Shown: positions 1-10,504 of the stretch, one piece after another
Layout: every line of letters begins with the position of its first letter
Numbering within the stretch: position 1 is the first letter of the stretch
From: Hofstenia miamia
Lineage: Eukaryota > Xenacoelomorpha > Acoela
Length of the DNA: 64,000 nucleotides
Assembly: GCA_004352715.1 (NCBI GenBank)
Contig: SCFE01000003.1
Location: forward strand, 2,822,568 to 2,886,567
Reading direction: 5' to 3'
Notes under the pieces: model-generated
Databases searched by the model: none
Told to the model about the DNA's origin: nothing
The model's input: only the letters and a program-made list of their open reading frames with translations
Translations under genes and position numbers: made by a program

Positions 1-1075
1 AAATAAAATGGAAACAATATTGAGAGCTGAGATACAACAATTAATGGAAAGAATGTCAACATTGGAACAAGAGAATGAGAACACACTAAGCAAACTGAAG
101 ATAACCATTTTGATAACAAAAGCAAAAATTTCCAGAGAGATCTCAAGGCCTTAACAAATCAGCTGGCACAGTCAAACAAAGTTTTTCAAGAACAAAACCA
201 GAATTGGGAGAAGATATGCCAACAATTGGAAGATGTGAATAGGCAACTAATCCTGGACAATGATATCCAAGCCCAAGAGATTGAACAGCTCAAAGATAAA
301 CTTAGATCAACAGGCAGAGATGAAGATCACAAAAATCAGAAGAGAGAAATAGAGGATGTGAGATGGAAACTGAAAAAACTATGAGAAAATGAAGAAGAGA
401 ATCTGAAAGTGACAGCATTGCATGAAAGAACAATTGAACAGAGGGAGGAAAGGAGCTTATGAGCATCACCCACGAATTTTAAAAAACACTTCAGAGAAAT
501 GGAGGAAGAGGAGGAAGAAGAAAAAAGGAAGATCATCAATGAGATAATGAGAGTGGTGACAAGTCCACTCACAGTTAGTGAACAAATGAATAGACAAAAG
601 AAACCAATCTATGAGAACTTGATGCTGCCAGAAAATAGTCACAACAATATAATACCATTTAAGGCAACTCTGCCTAAATTTAATGGGAAAGTGGACAGCT
701 ACATCCTGACATTTTTGGGCAGCCTTGTAACACTACTTGCTTCTTGATGCAGATACAAAACAAAATTACAAATTATTAATCAGAGACTTTGTAGACTATT
801 ACAAAAACAAAAGCTTCAAAAACCAATACCAAATTATATTAAATTCCACAAAGATGTGAAAGACGGATGATATCTGAAATTATATCCAACAGATAGAATG
901 ATTATTGATACTCAGCTCAAGGGAAAGCACATATTCATTCCAAGTATGATCTCTTTTCTCACATCTGCAAAGGCATATCAGAGAACATTCATACCCAATT
1001 TGAAATCAAGTGCAATGTAGATGACAAGCTGGAGAAAATGATCAGGAAAGCTGTAGACATACGCTGCAAGAGATA
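1..1075 (+). pseudogene. Ty3/gypsy-type gag relic, element C
   Basis: This is the decayed capsid-precursor gene of an LTR retrotransposon. An ATG at 8 opens a coiled-coil-like N-terminus rich in Glu, Gln and Lys, broken by frameshifts. From about 640 the three frames together match the better gag at 7430-7920: the ATLPKFNGKVDSY segment corresponds to AILPKFMGRVDSY there, SSRESTYS is identical in both, and SHICKG is shared. The alignment is made only within this window. There is no zinc knuckle, because gag similarity stops near residue pattern IRKAVDI at about 1060. Several stops and at least three frame changes make it non-functional. It differs clearly from the 6.5-kb copy, so it is an older or separate family member. 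Confidence 0.75.
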
Positions 1076-1120
1076 AAACTATATATATGGGATATAGATA
1101 TAATAACTGCATTTAGGAAA
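1070..1120 (+). pseudogene. Start of ORF3 joined directly behind gag (element C)
   Basis: Reading from 1085, the codons give IWDIDIITAFRK, which matches IWDINLVTEFRK at 12424-12462 near the start of ORF3 in the better copy. Eight of 12 residues and about 31 of 36 bases agree. In the better copy these two regions lie 4.5 kb apart with all of pol between them; here they abut within about 10 bases. This is either an internal deletion or a retrotransposed spliced gag-ORF3 RNA. It runs into the gap at 1121. Confidence 0.55.
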
Positions 1121-2120
1121 NNNNNNNNNNNNNNNNNNNNNNNNNNNNNNNNNNNNNNNNNNNNNNNNNNNNNNNNNNNNNNNNNNNNNNNNNNNNNNNN
1201 NNNNNNNNNNNNNNNNNNNNNNNNNNNNNNNNNNNNNNNNNNNNNNNNNNNNNNNNNNNNNNNNNNNNNNNNNNNNNNNNNNNNNNNNNNNNNNNNNNNN
1301 NNNNNNNNNNNNNNNNNNNNNNNNNNNNNNNNNNNNNNNNNNNNNNNNNNNNNNNNNNNNNNNNNNNNNNNNNNNNNNNNNNNNNNNNNNNNNNNNNNNN
1401 NNNNNNNNNNNNNNNNNNNNNNNNNNNNNNNNNNNNNNNNNNNNNNNNNNNNNNNNNNNNNNNNNNNNNNNNNNNNNNNNNNNNNNNNNNNNNNNNNNNN
1501 NNNNNNNNNNNNNNNNNNNNNNNNNNNNNNNNNNNNNNNNNNNNNNNNNNNNNNNNNNNNNNNNNNNNNNNNNNNNNNNNNNNNNNNNNNNNNNNNNNNN
1601 NNNNNNNNNNNNNNNNNNNNNNNNNNNNNNNNNNNNNNNNNNNNNNNNNNNNNNNNNNNNNNNNNNNNNNNNNNNNNNNNNNNNNNNNNNNNNNNNNNNN
1701 NNNNNNNNNNNNNNNNNNNNNNNNNNNNNNNNNNNNNNNNNNNNNNNNNNNNNNNNNNNNNNNNNNNNNNNNNNNNNNNNNNNNNNNNNNNNNNNNNNNN
1801 NNNNNNNNNNNNNNNNNNNNNNNNNNNNNNNNNNNNNNNNNNNNNNNNNNNNNNNNNNNNNNNNNNNNNNNNNNNNNNNNNNNNNNNNNNNNNNNNNNNN
1901 NNNNNNNNNNNNNNNNNNNNNNNNNNNNNNNNNNNNNNNNNNNNNNNNNNNNNNNNNNNNNNNNNNNNNNNNNNNNNNNNNNNNNNNNNNNNNNNNNNNN
2001 NNNNNNNNNNNNNNNNNNNNNNNNNNNNNNNNNNNNNNNNNNNNNNNNNNNNNNNNNNNNNNNNNNNNNNNNNNNNNNNNNNNNNNNNNNNNNNNNNNNN
2101 NNNNNNNNNNNNNNNNNNNN
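1121..2120. other. Assembly gap of exactly 1000 N
   Basis: The round size suggests an arbitrary gap length. Order and orientation of the flanking pieces are not secured by sequence. Confidence 0.95.
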
Positions 2121-3143
2121 CTTTATATGTGCCTGCATTTCTGTGATTGTCGCCATCCCAAACGTTGCTGGATAATTGTTTTTAGCTTTCTTAATATTCT
2201 CCCAGAATATGTTTGTTAATCCATTCTTCATTAAATTCTCACTGTTTCTGATCTTACTCTTGCTATTTTTTCTAAGTGTTGAGGCATCTGGTTCTAACTA
2301 CATTTGAGAAATATATTATCAGTTTCTTCTAAGTTTTCGTCCATTCCTAATAATTCCATTGTTCTCATTTGGTAGTACATGTCAATTGCAATCTTTGGTT
2401 CTACCATGATTCTTTCTGCAGGAGCCATTTTGTTAATCTGTAGATCCATCCTTATGAGCTCAGATATTCTTAGTTTTCCACTATTCAACGTGAATAGGTT
2501 GTATAACTTTATCTCCATTTCTTTAATAAACCTTGGAATCTCCTCTTTTTTTGAGTAACCACGATTATTACTCTTGTTTTATACTTTTTAGCTATTTTCA
2601 GCATTCCTCTATATTTGATTGAAGTTTCTTTGATCCAATTTCACTATTTTTCACAAAATATACCACTGTTAAATGCTTTTTGTCCAGGTTCACCTGTTCA
2701 CACTCTGCTATAATTTTTTCTCTGTTTTTTTATTAATTTCTGTACATCTTTTAATGTGAATTGTTCATCGAACGTGATGTGTACTGTGCTCTTAAAATAA
2801 GGTCTGTTAAATTGCTCTTTCATTTCTGCTGTGTACACTATTATCATATTACATGTGGGACGATTCTTCTTGTTGATTACTATCAGAATTGCATAACTCT
2901 CATTTTCCTTCATGGAGGTACTTCCTTTTATTAGTCACTTTGTTTCTGGTGACAAATTTTCATATGAGTTGTATCTCATCTTTCTGTTAGTGATAAAGTA
3001 GGGGTGGATCCTTTCTTTTCCTATCTTAGTCATTCAACTTTCTCTCTCTTCTGATTGTGACGATTTTGTTGTGGTAGACGTTTGTTGGTATGAGAATATA
3101 CCTGAGCTTGTTGTCATAGAGAGAAAACTTGTTGATGGTATTT
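2121..3143 (-). pseudogene. Inverted, internally deleted copy of retrotransposon ORF3
   Basis: Read on the minus strand, this block is nearly identical to 13.05-15.2 kb. It contains the run MKENESYAILIVI at 2913 downward, the block ending NIFLKCS at 2294, and the piece from MKNGLTNIFWENI to the gap at 2121. Between the last two, the segment equivalent to about 13931-15090 (about 1.16 kb) is missing; the junction lies around 2245-2260 near the word GTAA. The reading frame is broken after residue 71 of the first block. The piece is bounded by two 1000-N gaps, so its inversion relative to its neighbours may be a scaffolding error. Function unknown; see ORF3 entries at 12.3-16.1 kb. Confidence 0.7.
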
Positions 3144-4143
3144 NNNNNNNNNNNNNNNNNNNNNNNNNNNNNNNNNNNNNNNNNNNNNNNNNNNNNNNNN
3201 NNNNNNNNNNNNNNNNNNNNNNNNNNNNNNNNNNNNNNNNNNNNNNNNNNNNNNNNNNNNNNNNNNNNNNNNNNNNNNNNNNNNNNNNNNNNNNNNNNNN
3301 NNNNNNNNNNNNNNNNNNNNNNNNNNNNNNNNNNNNNNNNNNNNNNNNNNNNNNNNNNNNNNNNNNNNNNNNNNNNNNNNNNNNNNNNNNNNNNNNNNNN
3401 NNNNNNNNNNNNNNNNNNNNNNNNNNNNNNNNNNNNNNNNNNNNNNNNNNNNNNNNNNNNNNNNNNNNNNNNNNNNNNNNNNNNNNNNNNNNNNNNNNNN
3501 NNNNNNNNNNNNNNNNNNNNNNNNNNNNNNNNNNNNNNNNNNNNNNNNNNNNNNNNNNNNNNNNNNNNNNNNNNNNNNNNNNNNNNNNNNNNNNNNNNNN
3601 NNNNNNNNNNNNNNNNNNNNNNNNNNNNNNNNNNNNNNNNNNNNNNNNNNNNNNNNNNNNNNNNNNNNNNNNNNNNNNNNNNNNNNNNNNNNNNNNNNNN
3701 NNNNNNNNNNNNNNNNNNNNNNNNNNNNNNNNNNNNNNNNNNNNNNNNNNNNNNNNNNNNNNNNNNNNNNNNNNNNNNNNNNNNNNNNNNNNNNNNNNNN
3801 NNNNNNNNNNNNNNNNNNNNNNNNNNNNNNNNNNNNNNNNNNNNNNNNNNNNNNNNNNNNNNNNNNNNNNNNNNNNNNNNNNNNNNNNNNNNNNNNNNNN
3901 NNNNNNNNNNNNNNNNNNNNNNNNNNNNNNNNNNNNNNNNNNNNNNNNNNNNNNNNNNNNNNNNNNNNNNNNNNNNNNNNNNNNNNNNNNNNNNNNNNNN
4001 NNNNNNNNNNNNNNNNNNNNNNNNNNNNNNNNNNNNNNNNNNNNNNNNNNNNNNNNNNNNNNNNNNNNNNNNNNNNNNNNNNNNNNNNNNNNNNNNNNNN
4101 NNNNNNNNNNNNNNNNNNNNNNNNNNNNNNNNNNNNNNNNNNN
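3144..4143. other. Assembly gap of exactly 1000 N
   Basis: A second arbitrary-looking gap. Translations running through it have no meaning. Confidence 0.95.
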
Positions 4144-4971
4144 AAGCCAAAGAAGAAGATTGCTGGTCACCTATCTGATAAGATAAACTTTGTGAATAGT
4201 AAATCTGAAGCGACGAAAGCCAACCAGACCGGTGAGTACAAAACCTTATGTGAAAAGCTAATAGCAGGAGGAAACGCCGAGCGCGTGTTCATTGACGGGA
4301 AATTGACAATTACTGATATTTTTATGTGCAGACTCCCAATTCATCAGCAGCTGGAAACGATACAAGAAAGATTATCCACCCTACAGCCTTGCGTCCTTAT
4401 TCTGTTTCAGGTGGCCAGAGACCTCATGTGGATAAACAACATTGAAATGGTAACCCACTACTACGACGTCACTAAGCGGATAGAGATCATCACGATGATT
4501 TGAGCTAACATCTCAGACCTGGAAGAAATGACGCTGAGCCAAGTCCAGGAATACTGCTCGCTGTTCGTTGACCACGCCACCACCATGGGATCCCTCTGCC
4601 AAGTTTTTCTGCACTTTTATCCGGATACTGAGATAAGTGCTGACGATGCTCACACTTCGGATACAGATGCTACGATGACGCTTATGATTGCGCTGAAAGG
4701 CCTCAGGCTCTACGAGCGGTTTTACAATACTTTCACCAGGCGGCTGAACAACCTCCGAAGAAATTGCCCAGTCAGCGATAAGATGCCCAACATAAAGTTT
4801 CTAAGATTGAAGGACGAAGTGGTCACGCAGCGGGAGGTACTGATGCAATTAACTCGCGAATCTAGTTACTCAGAGGTAATGACATGGGATGATGAGCTCG
4901 CAACTAAGATGATCGTAGCTACTCAGAGTATTGTTTCTGGGCCAGCCCTCCAACTGCTAGCCAAAAATTAA
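4144..4971 (+). pseudogene. C-terminal part of ORF3, divergent lineage A
   Basis: One frame stays open from the gap to the TAA at 4971 except for a single TGA at 4501-4503. The product is homologous to the end of ORF3 at 15330-16126: RVFIDGKLTITDIF matches RIFIEGQVTLYDLY, RIEIITM matches VEIITM, and MTLMIALKGLRLYERF matches MTLMIAIKGLRLYQKH. I estimate roughly a third of residues are shared, so the two copies split long ago while the protein stayed alignable. At the TGA the other copy has Arg, which fits a CGA to TGA change. The block is visibly GC- and CpG-richer than everything around it. It ends 17 bases before an LTR, the same arrangement as in the other copy. No membrane segment, signal peptide or known motif is seen; function unknown. 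Confidence 0.7.
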
Positions 4972-4978
4972 TTTGAGC

Positions 4979-4988
4979 AAGGGGGGCG
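4979..4988 (+). other. Polypurine tract of element A
   Basis: AAGGGGGGCG lies directly before the TGTAG start of the LTR, where plus-strand DNA synthesis is primed in LTR retrotransposons. Confidence 0.5.
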
Positions 4989-5045
4989 TGTAGCAAGGGG
5001 GGATTTAGTGCATTTTATATCTTTTAAATTACATTTATTGTATTA

Positions 5046-5053
5046 TGACGTCA
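5046..5053. promoter_or_regulatory. CRE palindrome TGACGTCA in the U3 part of LTR A
   Basis: A perfect cAMP-response-element palindrome, with a second half site TGACG at 5056, about 180 bases before the TATA box. CREB/ATF bZIP proteins bind this word; use by this LTR is inference. Confidence 0.45.
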
Positions 5054-5228
5054 CCATGACGTTTTTCAATCATTTTCAGTATTAGTTTGTTGCTATTAAT
5101 TTGATGTCCCCTCACTGGTGCTTTTATTTGCTCAAATTGAATTTTATGAGGGAATTATTATTGATCATGTTAAACCACGTTGCTATCTGAAATTGTTGTA
5201 AACAAAGGCAGGTAATACTGAATCTTTG

Positions 5229-5236
5229 TATATAAG
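5229..5236 (+). promoter_or_regulatory. TATA box of LTR A
   Basis: TATATAAG is well placed inside the LTR. A start site about 30 bases downstream, near 5260, would put the U3/R border there. Confidence 0.5.
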
Positions 5237-5919
5237 CTGAGACAACTGTAGCGAATGTTCAATAGACTTTGTCTACTCTTAACTGCTGTCTTTACCATTG
5301 TATTTCTTATTTATTTATTATCTTAAATGAAACTTATTGCTTAAGACCGGCGACAATTCGGGAGTGCTTTCATTAGCACAGGGCAACACGTTGCTTCTGG
5401 GGATCTTTCAATTACCCAGTCCTAATTGTGGTTCATTAAGTTATGTATACAGTTACGCATAAGGAAATAATAAATCTCTCGTTCATATTTCAACACGTAC
5501 ATGCACTTATACAATCTAACACTGTGATGATACCATGCTGTTGGCTAGCACGAATATCTGGCAATTACAGATTATTTAATAGTGAGCTGAGAGATAACAA
5601 TGAAAATGAGTTTGTACTTTTGAAGTGAGATAGAAATTAAGCAAGTGAGACAGAGAGGGTAGCACCAGTCAATAGGTTAAGCACTTTACTCCTGGATGTT
5701 CCGCTTCGGCTGGAAGCCATAGGAATTGGTCATCTGGTGTTGCACCTAAAGTAGTTTGGTTACTTGGATGAATTACCAATGTTACATCTATAAGTTATAT
5801 TATAAGTTCTTCGTTAATCTGTTCCTTGGAATCGTGGCTGTACTGAACGCTAATCAAACCTTCTGCAGAGTCAATTAAGTTTCTAGTTAAGTTTTACCAG
5901 CCACCGATTCTACATGGCG

Positions 5920-6139
5920 ATTATATGTAAGGCTCAATAATAAGCTAAGGCATCCAGGTTGCTGTAATCAATCCTCTTTACAATTTCATAATAACAAAAA
6001 CAATCAATGCACTAAATTCTTAAGTAGTTATGAGTTCCCTCACACTGAGTTCACTATTCACATACTAATTCCATCAATGGTTTTCACTACAAAGATGAAG
6101 CTTAATTTGTAGATGCATCTGATTGATGTGTATCTGGAA
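5920..6139. repeat. 220-bp interspersed repeat, copy 1
   Basis: It matches 17251-17470 over exactly 220 bases without indels. I count 12 differences, 11 of them transitions (about 94.5% identity). It begins six bases after the end of LTR A. It has no TG...CA ends flush with the match, so it is not clearly an LTR. Confidence 0.75.
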
Positions 6140-6376
6140 CAGCATGGCAAACCTTTGGGTGTTGATCCTGTCTTCCATTCTCCACTTGTTACCTAAATGA
6201 GTTGTAGTGAGTTAAGCAATTAGAGAGGCTAATGTGTATTAAGTTAAGTTAATAAAACAAACACTCATTTGGAAAGAAAGAATTAGGAGATTGTTGAACT
6301 TACTTATTGTATTAACTAAGAAAAGTAATAAGTTACTATGAATTCAGTATGAAAAGTGGATTGGCATGATTCTACA
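6140..6376 (+). repeat. 3' end of the 5' LTR of element B
   Basis: The sequence ends in GATTCTACA immediately before a primer-binding site, so an LTR must end at 6376. Its start is not visible, and it does not resemble the LTR that begins at 16144. The 5' LTR is therefore truncated, replaced, or from another element. Confidence 0.45.
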
Positions 6377-6392
6377 TGGCGACTGTGACAGG
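6377..6392 (+). other. tRNA primer-binding site of element B
   Basis: TGGCGACTGTGACAGG follows the LTR end directly. It begins with the TGG complementary to tRNA CCA ends and closely resembles the site that mdg1/412-type gypsy elements use with tRNA-Arg. The tRNA identity is from memory of the family. Confidence 0.6.
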
Positions 6393-6572
6393 TGTTTGAA
6401 GAGCATGCGTAAAGGAGAGAACTGTATAGTGGAAATACAATTGGTGTGGAAAATAGTTAACTAAGAAGTATGGAATGTTATGAACAAGAAGTATTACTTA
6501 TATGATGTATGAGCAAGTTAAGATAGATGTTTCTTCTTGATCATAAAAAAGATAAGTGATGCAAGTGAAGAT

Positions 6573-8272
6573 ATGACAAGCGGCAGTAACCCTAAGCACA
6601 GCAAGAAATGGTAAAGGGTATCATGAAACAATTACTTCTAGTAATAATGAAAATTGTAAACTCACGTAAGAAGCAGAGGACTAAACCCAAAACACAGAGA
6701 ACACCCCAAAGTCAAAGAACCCCAGCAAATGTAAATACATCCCCCAAAAGTCAGAATTCCCTGACGGAAATAATTTTGCAACCAGAGCAAGAGGGTGCAG
6801 AATTTTTGATAGTTGAATTGACGAAAATAATAGAAAATAACAACAACAAATGATGAGAGTTAACATTACAGATAGAAAACTTAACTCAAAGAATGTTCAA
6901 GATTGAGATGGCAAATGTTGAAAAAGATAAACGCATTGAAGAGATTACACAAGATACTTGTGTAAGGCTAACAGAGCAAAGAAATGTATTTCAAAAACAA
7001 ATTAAAAAATTGGTAGAAGCCAATAAAGAGATAAAAGCACAAAGTGAGAAGTTGCAACAAATGATGACTCAAATGCATGAGGAGAATGTTAGCCTAAGAG
7101 AAGATAATATCTTGAAACAACTTGAGATAGACAATTTGAAAGATGAAATTCGACTAATATCGTTGACAAATGAAGAAACTAGAGATGAAGAAAAAGCGAA
7201 CATTAAAGTAATACAAAATATGGTAATACAAGAGCCAGAAAAGTTAATTGGAAGTAGACCAATGAAGGAAGCCCACACTGAAATGTACAAAAACTCTCAA
7301 ACAGAGGACAAATTTGTAGAAAAATTGGTTGTGAACATAACAAAGCAAGTCAAGGAGAACTGCAAAAACCCAAGTGAAATGAAACTGATATATGAAGAAA
7401 CAATATTGTTGGAAGAGGAAGACAACAATATGCTGGCATGCAAAGCAATACTGCCTAAATTTATGGGGAGAGTAGACAGTTACTTGCCTACATTTAAAGA
7501 ATGGATTCAAATGTTTGAAATGAGTATGAAAGAAAGAAAAGTTATACAAAAGCAACCAGCAGCAAGATTTCCTTTATACTTGGGAGAGGCAGCATATCAG
7601 CATTATTTAGTATTGGATAAGGAAACTAAAACAGATTATAAAAAACTAATAGGAGAGTACCAATGGTACTACAATGACGAAAGTTTCAAAAGTCAGTATC
7701 ACATGTTATTAAATAGTTTGAAAATGAATAAAAGGGAAGATCTGCATAATTATATGTTGCAAGTAGAAAGATTACTGAAATTGAGTTCCAGAGAGAGCAC
7801 ATACTCCAAATATGACCTGTTTTCTCATATATGTAAGGGATTACCAGAAGTGATTTGACAACAGTTTGAAATTTAATGCGATGCAGATGATTCTTTAGAA
7901 AGGATGATAAGAAAAGGTTTGGGGATACAAGTTACTATGGAAAATAATGCCTGAATTAATGAAAAGTTAATGATAACAAAAGTAATAATACCAGCAATGA
8001 CAAGTGGAATTAACAGAATGAGGAAAGATGAAAATGGAAAACCAAAAGATGAGATTATAAAAATAAAGTTAAAGGATGGAACAGTAAAAAGGATAAATAG
8101 AAAAGACTTGAAATGTCAAACATGCGGAAAAAAAGGCCACATGAAAAAATATTGCAAAAGGCAAATCAACTTTATCAAAGAAGAAGAAGCGTACTTTGAT
8201 GAGGAGGATTTATTAGACAATGAAGATGAAACTGAACAAGCAGAAGAGATAGAAAACAAAACTTTAAACTAG
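6573..8272 (+). pseudogene. Ty3/gypsy-type gag, element B
   Basis: Gag forms the particle and binds element RNA. The first ATG after the primer site is at 6573, but the frame stops at TAA 14 codons later; the main blocks are 6608-6853, 6893-7858 and 7970-8272. The second block starts with a long coiled coil (about residues 5-105), then a capsid-like part with LPKFMGRVDSYLPTFKEW and LYLGEAAYQHYLVL. The third ends in a zinc knuckle CQTCGKKGHMKKYC, a CX2CX4HX4C pattern typical of nucleocapsid, followed by an acidic tail. Stops at 7856 (TGA) and 7873 (TAA) and frame changes near 6850 mark it as decayed. A single N at 8280 sits between two AGGGAGC copies, a likely contig join just before pol. Confidence 0.85.
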
Positions 8273-8289
8273 AGGGAGCNAGGGAGCGC

Positions 8290-8640
8290 TGTCTCCAGTA
8301 AACCATGCACCCGTTCTAATTGTAACAGACCTAATCAAGACAAATACAATTACAGTTGTAATAAACGGTGTGATGGCCAAAGCAACCATAGATATGGGAG
8401 CAGTAATATCAATCATCACTGATGAATGTGTGGCGAAAATAGGATTTGACAGCAGAAAATTAAAAAGTGAAAAGAGTAGACTATTAAACACATTGGGAGA
8501 TTACATTGATATAAAAGGAAAATTAGTGGAAGTAATGATGAGAATGGCTAATACAACATTTTCACAATCATTGATACAGAAAAGAATTCACTACCCTATG
8601 AAGTTATATTAGGTAATGATTTTTTAATGGATAACAAATG
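8290..8640 (+). pseudogene. Retroviral-type aspartic protease of element B pol
   Basis: The segment has the protease flap order: hydrophobic strand, then ATIDMGAVISIIT, then a conserved second strand ending in VILGNDFLMDNKC, the usual lead into RT in gypsy elements. The catalytic triplet is DMG where the family has DTG or DSG; one C to T change in ACG would produce the Met. The frame shifts once near 8570. In the family this enzyme cuts Gag-Pol; here it would be inactive. Confidence 0.7.
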
Positions 8641-9904
8641 CATTATTGATTACATAAACAAAACCATATCAGTGCAAGAGGAAGTGGTGACAACCTGTGA
8701 AGAGGAGGAAGACACAGAAATAATAAAATTTCAATTAAAGGAAGATATAAAGATTCTACTGAATAATTGGAAAATGTGTCAAATACAAACAGAGGAAAAC
8801 ATAATGGCTGAAGTCATGATCTATGATCAGAAGGGAATTAATACAAAAAAGTTATCAATTCCATCAAGCTTGTGTGTACTAAAAGAAGGTATGGGAACTA
8901 TACTGATTTTGAATGCAACAAACCACGTGGTTAACATAAAAAAGGACACCTTAAAACTCAAAGGTAAAAGAGTGAAAACTGAAAAAACGATGGTAAACAA
9001 AGCGATCAATATAGTAGAAGAAGAAAAAGAATATCAAATACAGGAAGTGAATGATGAAGACTATCAGCATCTGAGTAAAGAGGAGAGAATGAAATTAATA
9101 GAGATACTGCAAAAACACACCAAAATATTTAATTATGGTGAGATAAGTGTGGGCAAAGCAGTGGGAGAGACGCACAAAATAGTGACAACTACAGAGGAAA
9201 CAATAAGATTGCCATGCAGGAGAGTCCCTGAAAATTTGAAAGAACATTATAACACAATTTTGAATGAATTGATAGATATCAAAATAATAAGACCAAGCAA
9301 AAGTCCATATGCTGCACCAACTGTCTTTGTCAAGCAAGGAAATAAATATAGGCTCTGTATAGATTTCCATAAATCAAATGACATTACAAAGAAAGATGCA
9401 TATCAACTCCTGAGAATAGAGGACATCATATATGAAGCCAGTAAGAATAAATACTATACTTGTATAGATTTGTGTAAGGCTTACTGGCAGGTGCCAATGG
9501 AGCCCAAGGATATTGAGAAAACAGCATTTATAACACCATACAGTTTATTTGAATGGATGTATATGGCTTTTGGATTATGTAATACCCCAGCCACATTTCA
9601 GAGATATGTAACAAAAGTTCTTAAGCAAAACAATAAGAAAATCGAAAAAGGGATAAGTGCATATATAGACAACATACTAATAGCAAGTGACACAATTGAT
9701 GAACATCTGGATAAATTGGACAGAATGTTGAAAATCCTGTATAATTCAGGGTTACACATCAATGGGAAGAAATGCGAAATTCTAAAAGAACAAGTCATAT
9801 TTCTGGGGAGACAAATTCAAAAGGGCGAGATAAGAATGAAAAATAATGCAAAAGAAATGATACAAAATATTAGCAGTCTGAAAACAAAAAAGGATCTACA
9901 ATGA
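8627..9904 (+). pseudogene. Ty3/gypsy reverse transcriptase of element B
   Basis: The longest open block of the window, 425 residues. In order it has RLPCRRVPENLKEHYNTIL, the finger motif IIRPSKSPYAAPTVFVKQ, YRLCIDFHKSND, YYTCIDLCKAYWQVPM with the first catalytic Asp, FEWMYMAFGLCNTPATFQRY, and the palm motif as AYIDNILIAS. The last has Asn where the second Asp of the YXDD box should be; GAC-GAC to GAC-AAC is a CG to CA change. It ends in the thumb motif VIFLGRQI. Polymerase activity is not expected. The stop TGA at 9902 replaces the usual Arg before GFINYYG, so the domain is interrupted only at its end. Confidence 0.9.
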
Positions 9905-10501
9905 ATTATGGGCTTCATAAATTATTATGGATTGTTCATAGCCAATGTAGCTCACAAAACAGGTAAAATGACAGCATTACTCAAAAAGAATAAAAGCTTT
10001 GAGTGGACATGGAAAAAGCAAGAACAATTAGATAACATAAAAGATGAATTAAGTAAGATGCCATAATTAAATACACCCGAGTATGATAAAGAATTCATTC
10101 TGGATTGCAATGCAAGTAATGTTGCTATAGGAGCATGCTTAGGTCAGATAAAAGATGGCAAAGAAGTGCTGATACAGTTTTTTAGTTGAAAGTTGAAACA
10201 AAGTGAGGAAAACTATGGCTCAATGAAGTTGGAAATGTTGGCATTAGTAGAAAGTATAAAGACATTTCGTTACTTTTTGACAGGCCAAACATTTAAAGTA
10301 AGAACAGATAATAGTGGGTTAGCATGGCTAAAAAAGTTTTTGGGCGATAAATCATCAATTGTATCAAGATGGATTGAATATTTAAATGAGTTTAGATTTA
10401 ACATAGAGCATTGAAAAGGAACATTGCATAAGAATGCAGACTTTTGGACAGTGTTGCCAGAATATCAAAGAGATATTGAGAAAGTGGATGGTGAAAAGAA
10501 A
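9905..10501 (+). pseudogene. RNase H region of element B pol
   Basis: The connection GFINYYGLFIANVA is followed by FILDCNASNVAIGACLGQ, the start of the RNase H fold. The family has D-A-S-D here and both Asp positions are Asn, so the first catalytic residue is lost. The later SMKLEMLALVESIKTFRYFLTG and VRTDNSGLAWL retain the Glu and second Asp. Stops occur at 10063 (TAA), 10186, 10413 and 10502 (TGA); at two of the TGA sites the family usually has Arg. In a live element this enzyme removes the RNA template. Confidence 0.8.
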
Positions 10502-10504
10502 TGA

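Larger units (their letters stand above)
4989..5914 (+). repeat. Long terminal repeat A (926 bp)
   Basis: It starts TGTAG and ends CTACA, a perfect 5-bp terminal inversion, and follows a polypurine tract and ORF3. It contains a CRE at 5046 and a TATA box at 5229. The end GATTCTACA is followed by TGGCGA, exactly as at 6368-6382, where the LTR end abuts a primer-binding site. A genuine 3' LTR should be followed by host DNA, so this could be the shared LTR of a tandem pair. No second full copy of this LTR is in the window, so the outer limits rest on termini and context only. Confidence 0.5.

Noticed and set aside
1113-4186. Long open frames of 350-380 residues across N runs
   Set aside because: They consist almost wholly of N bases.
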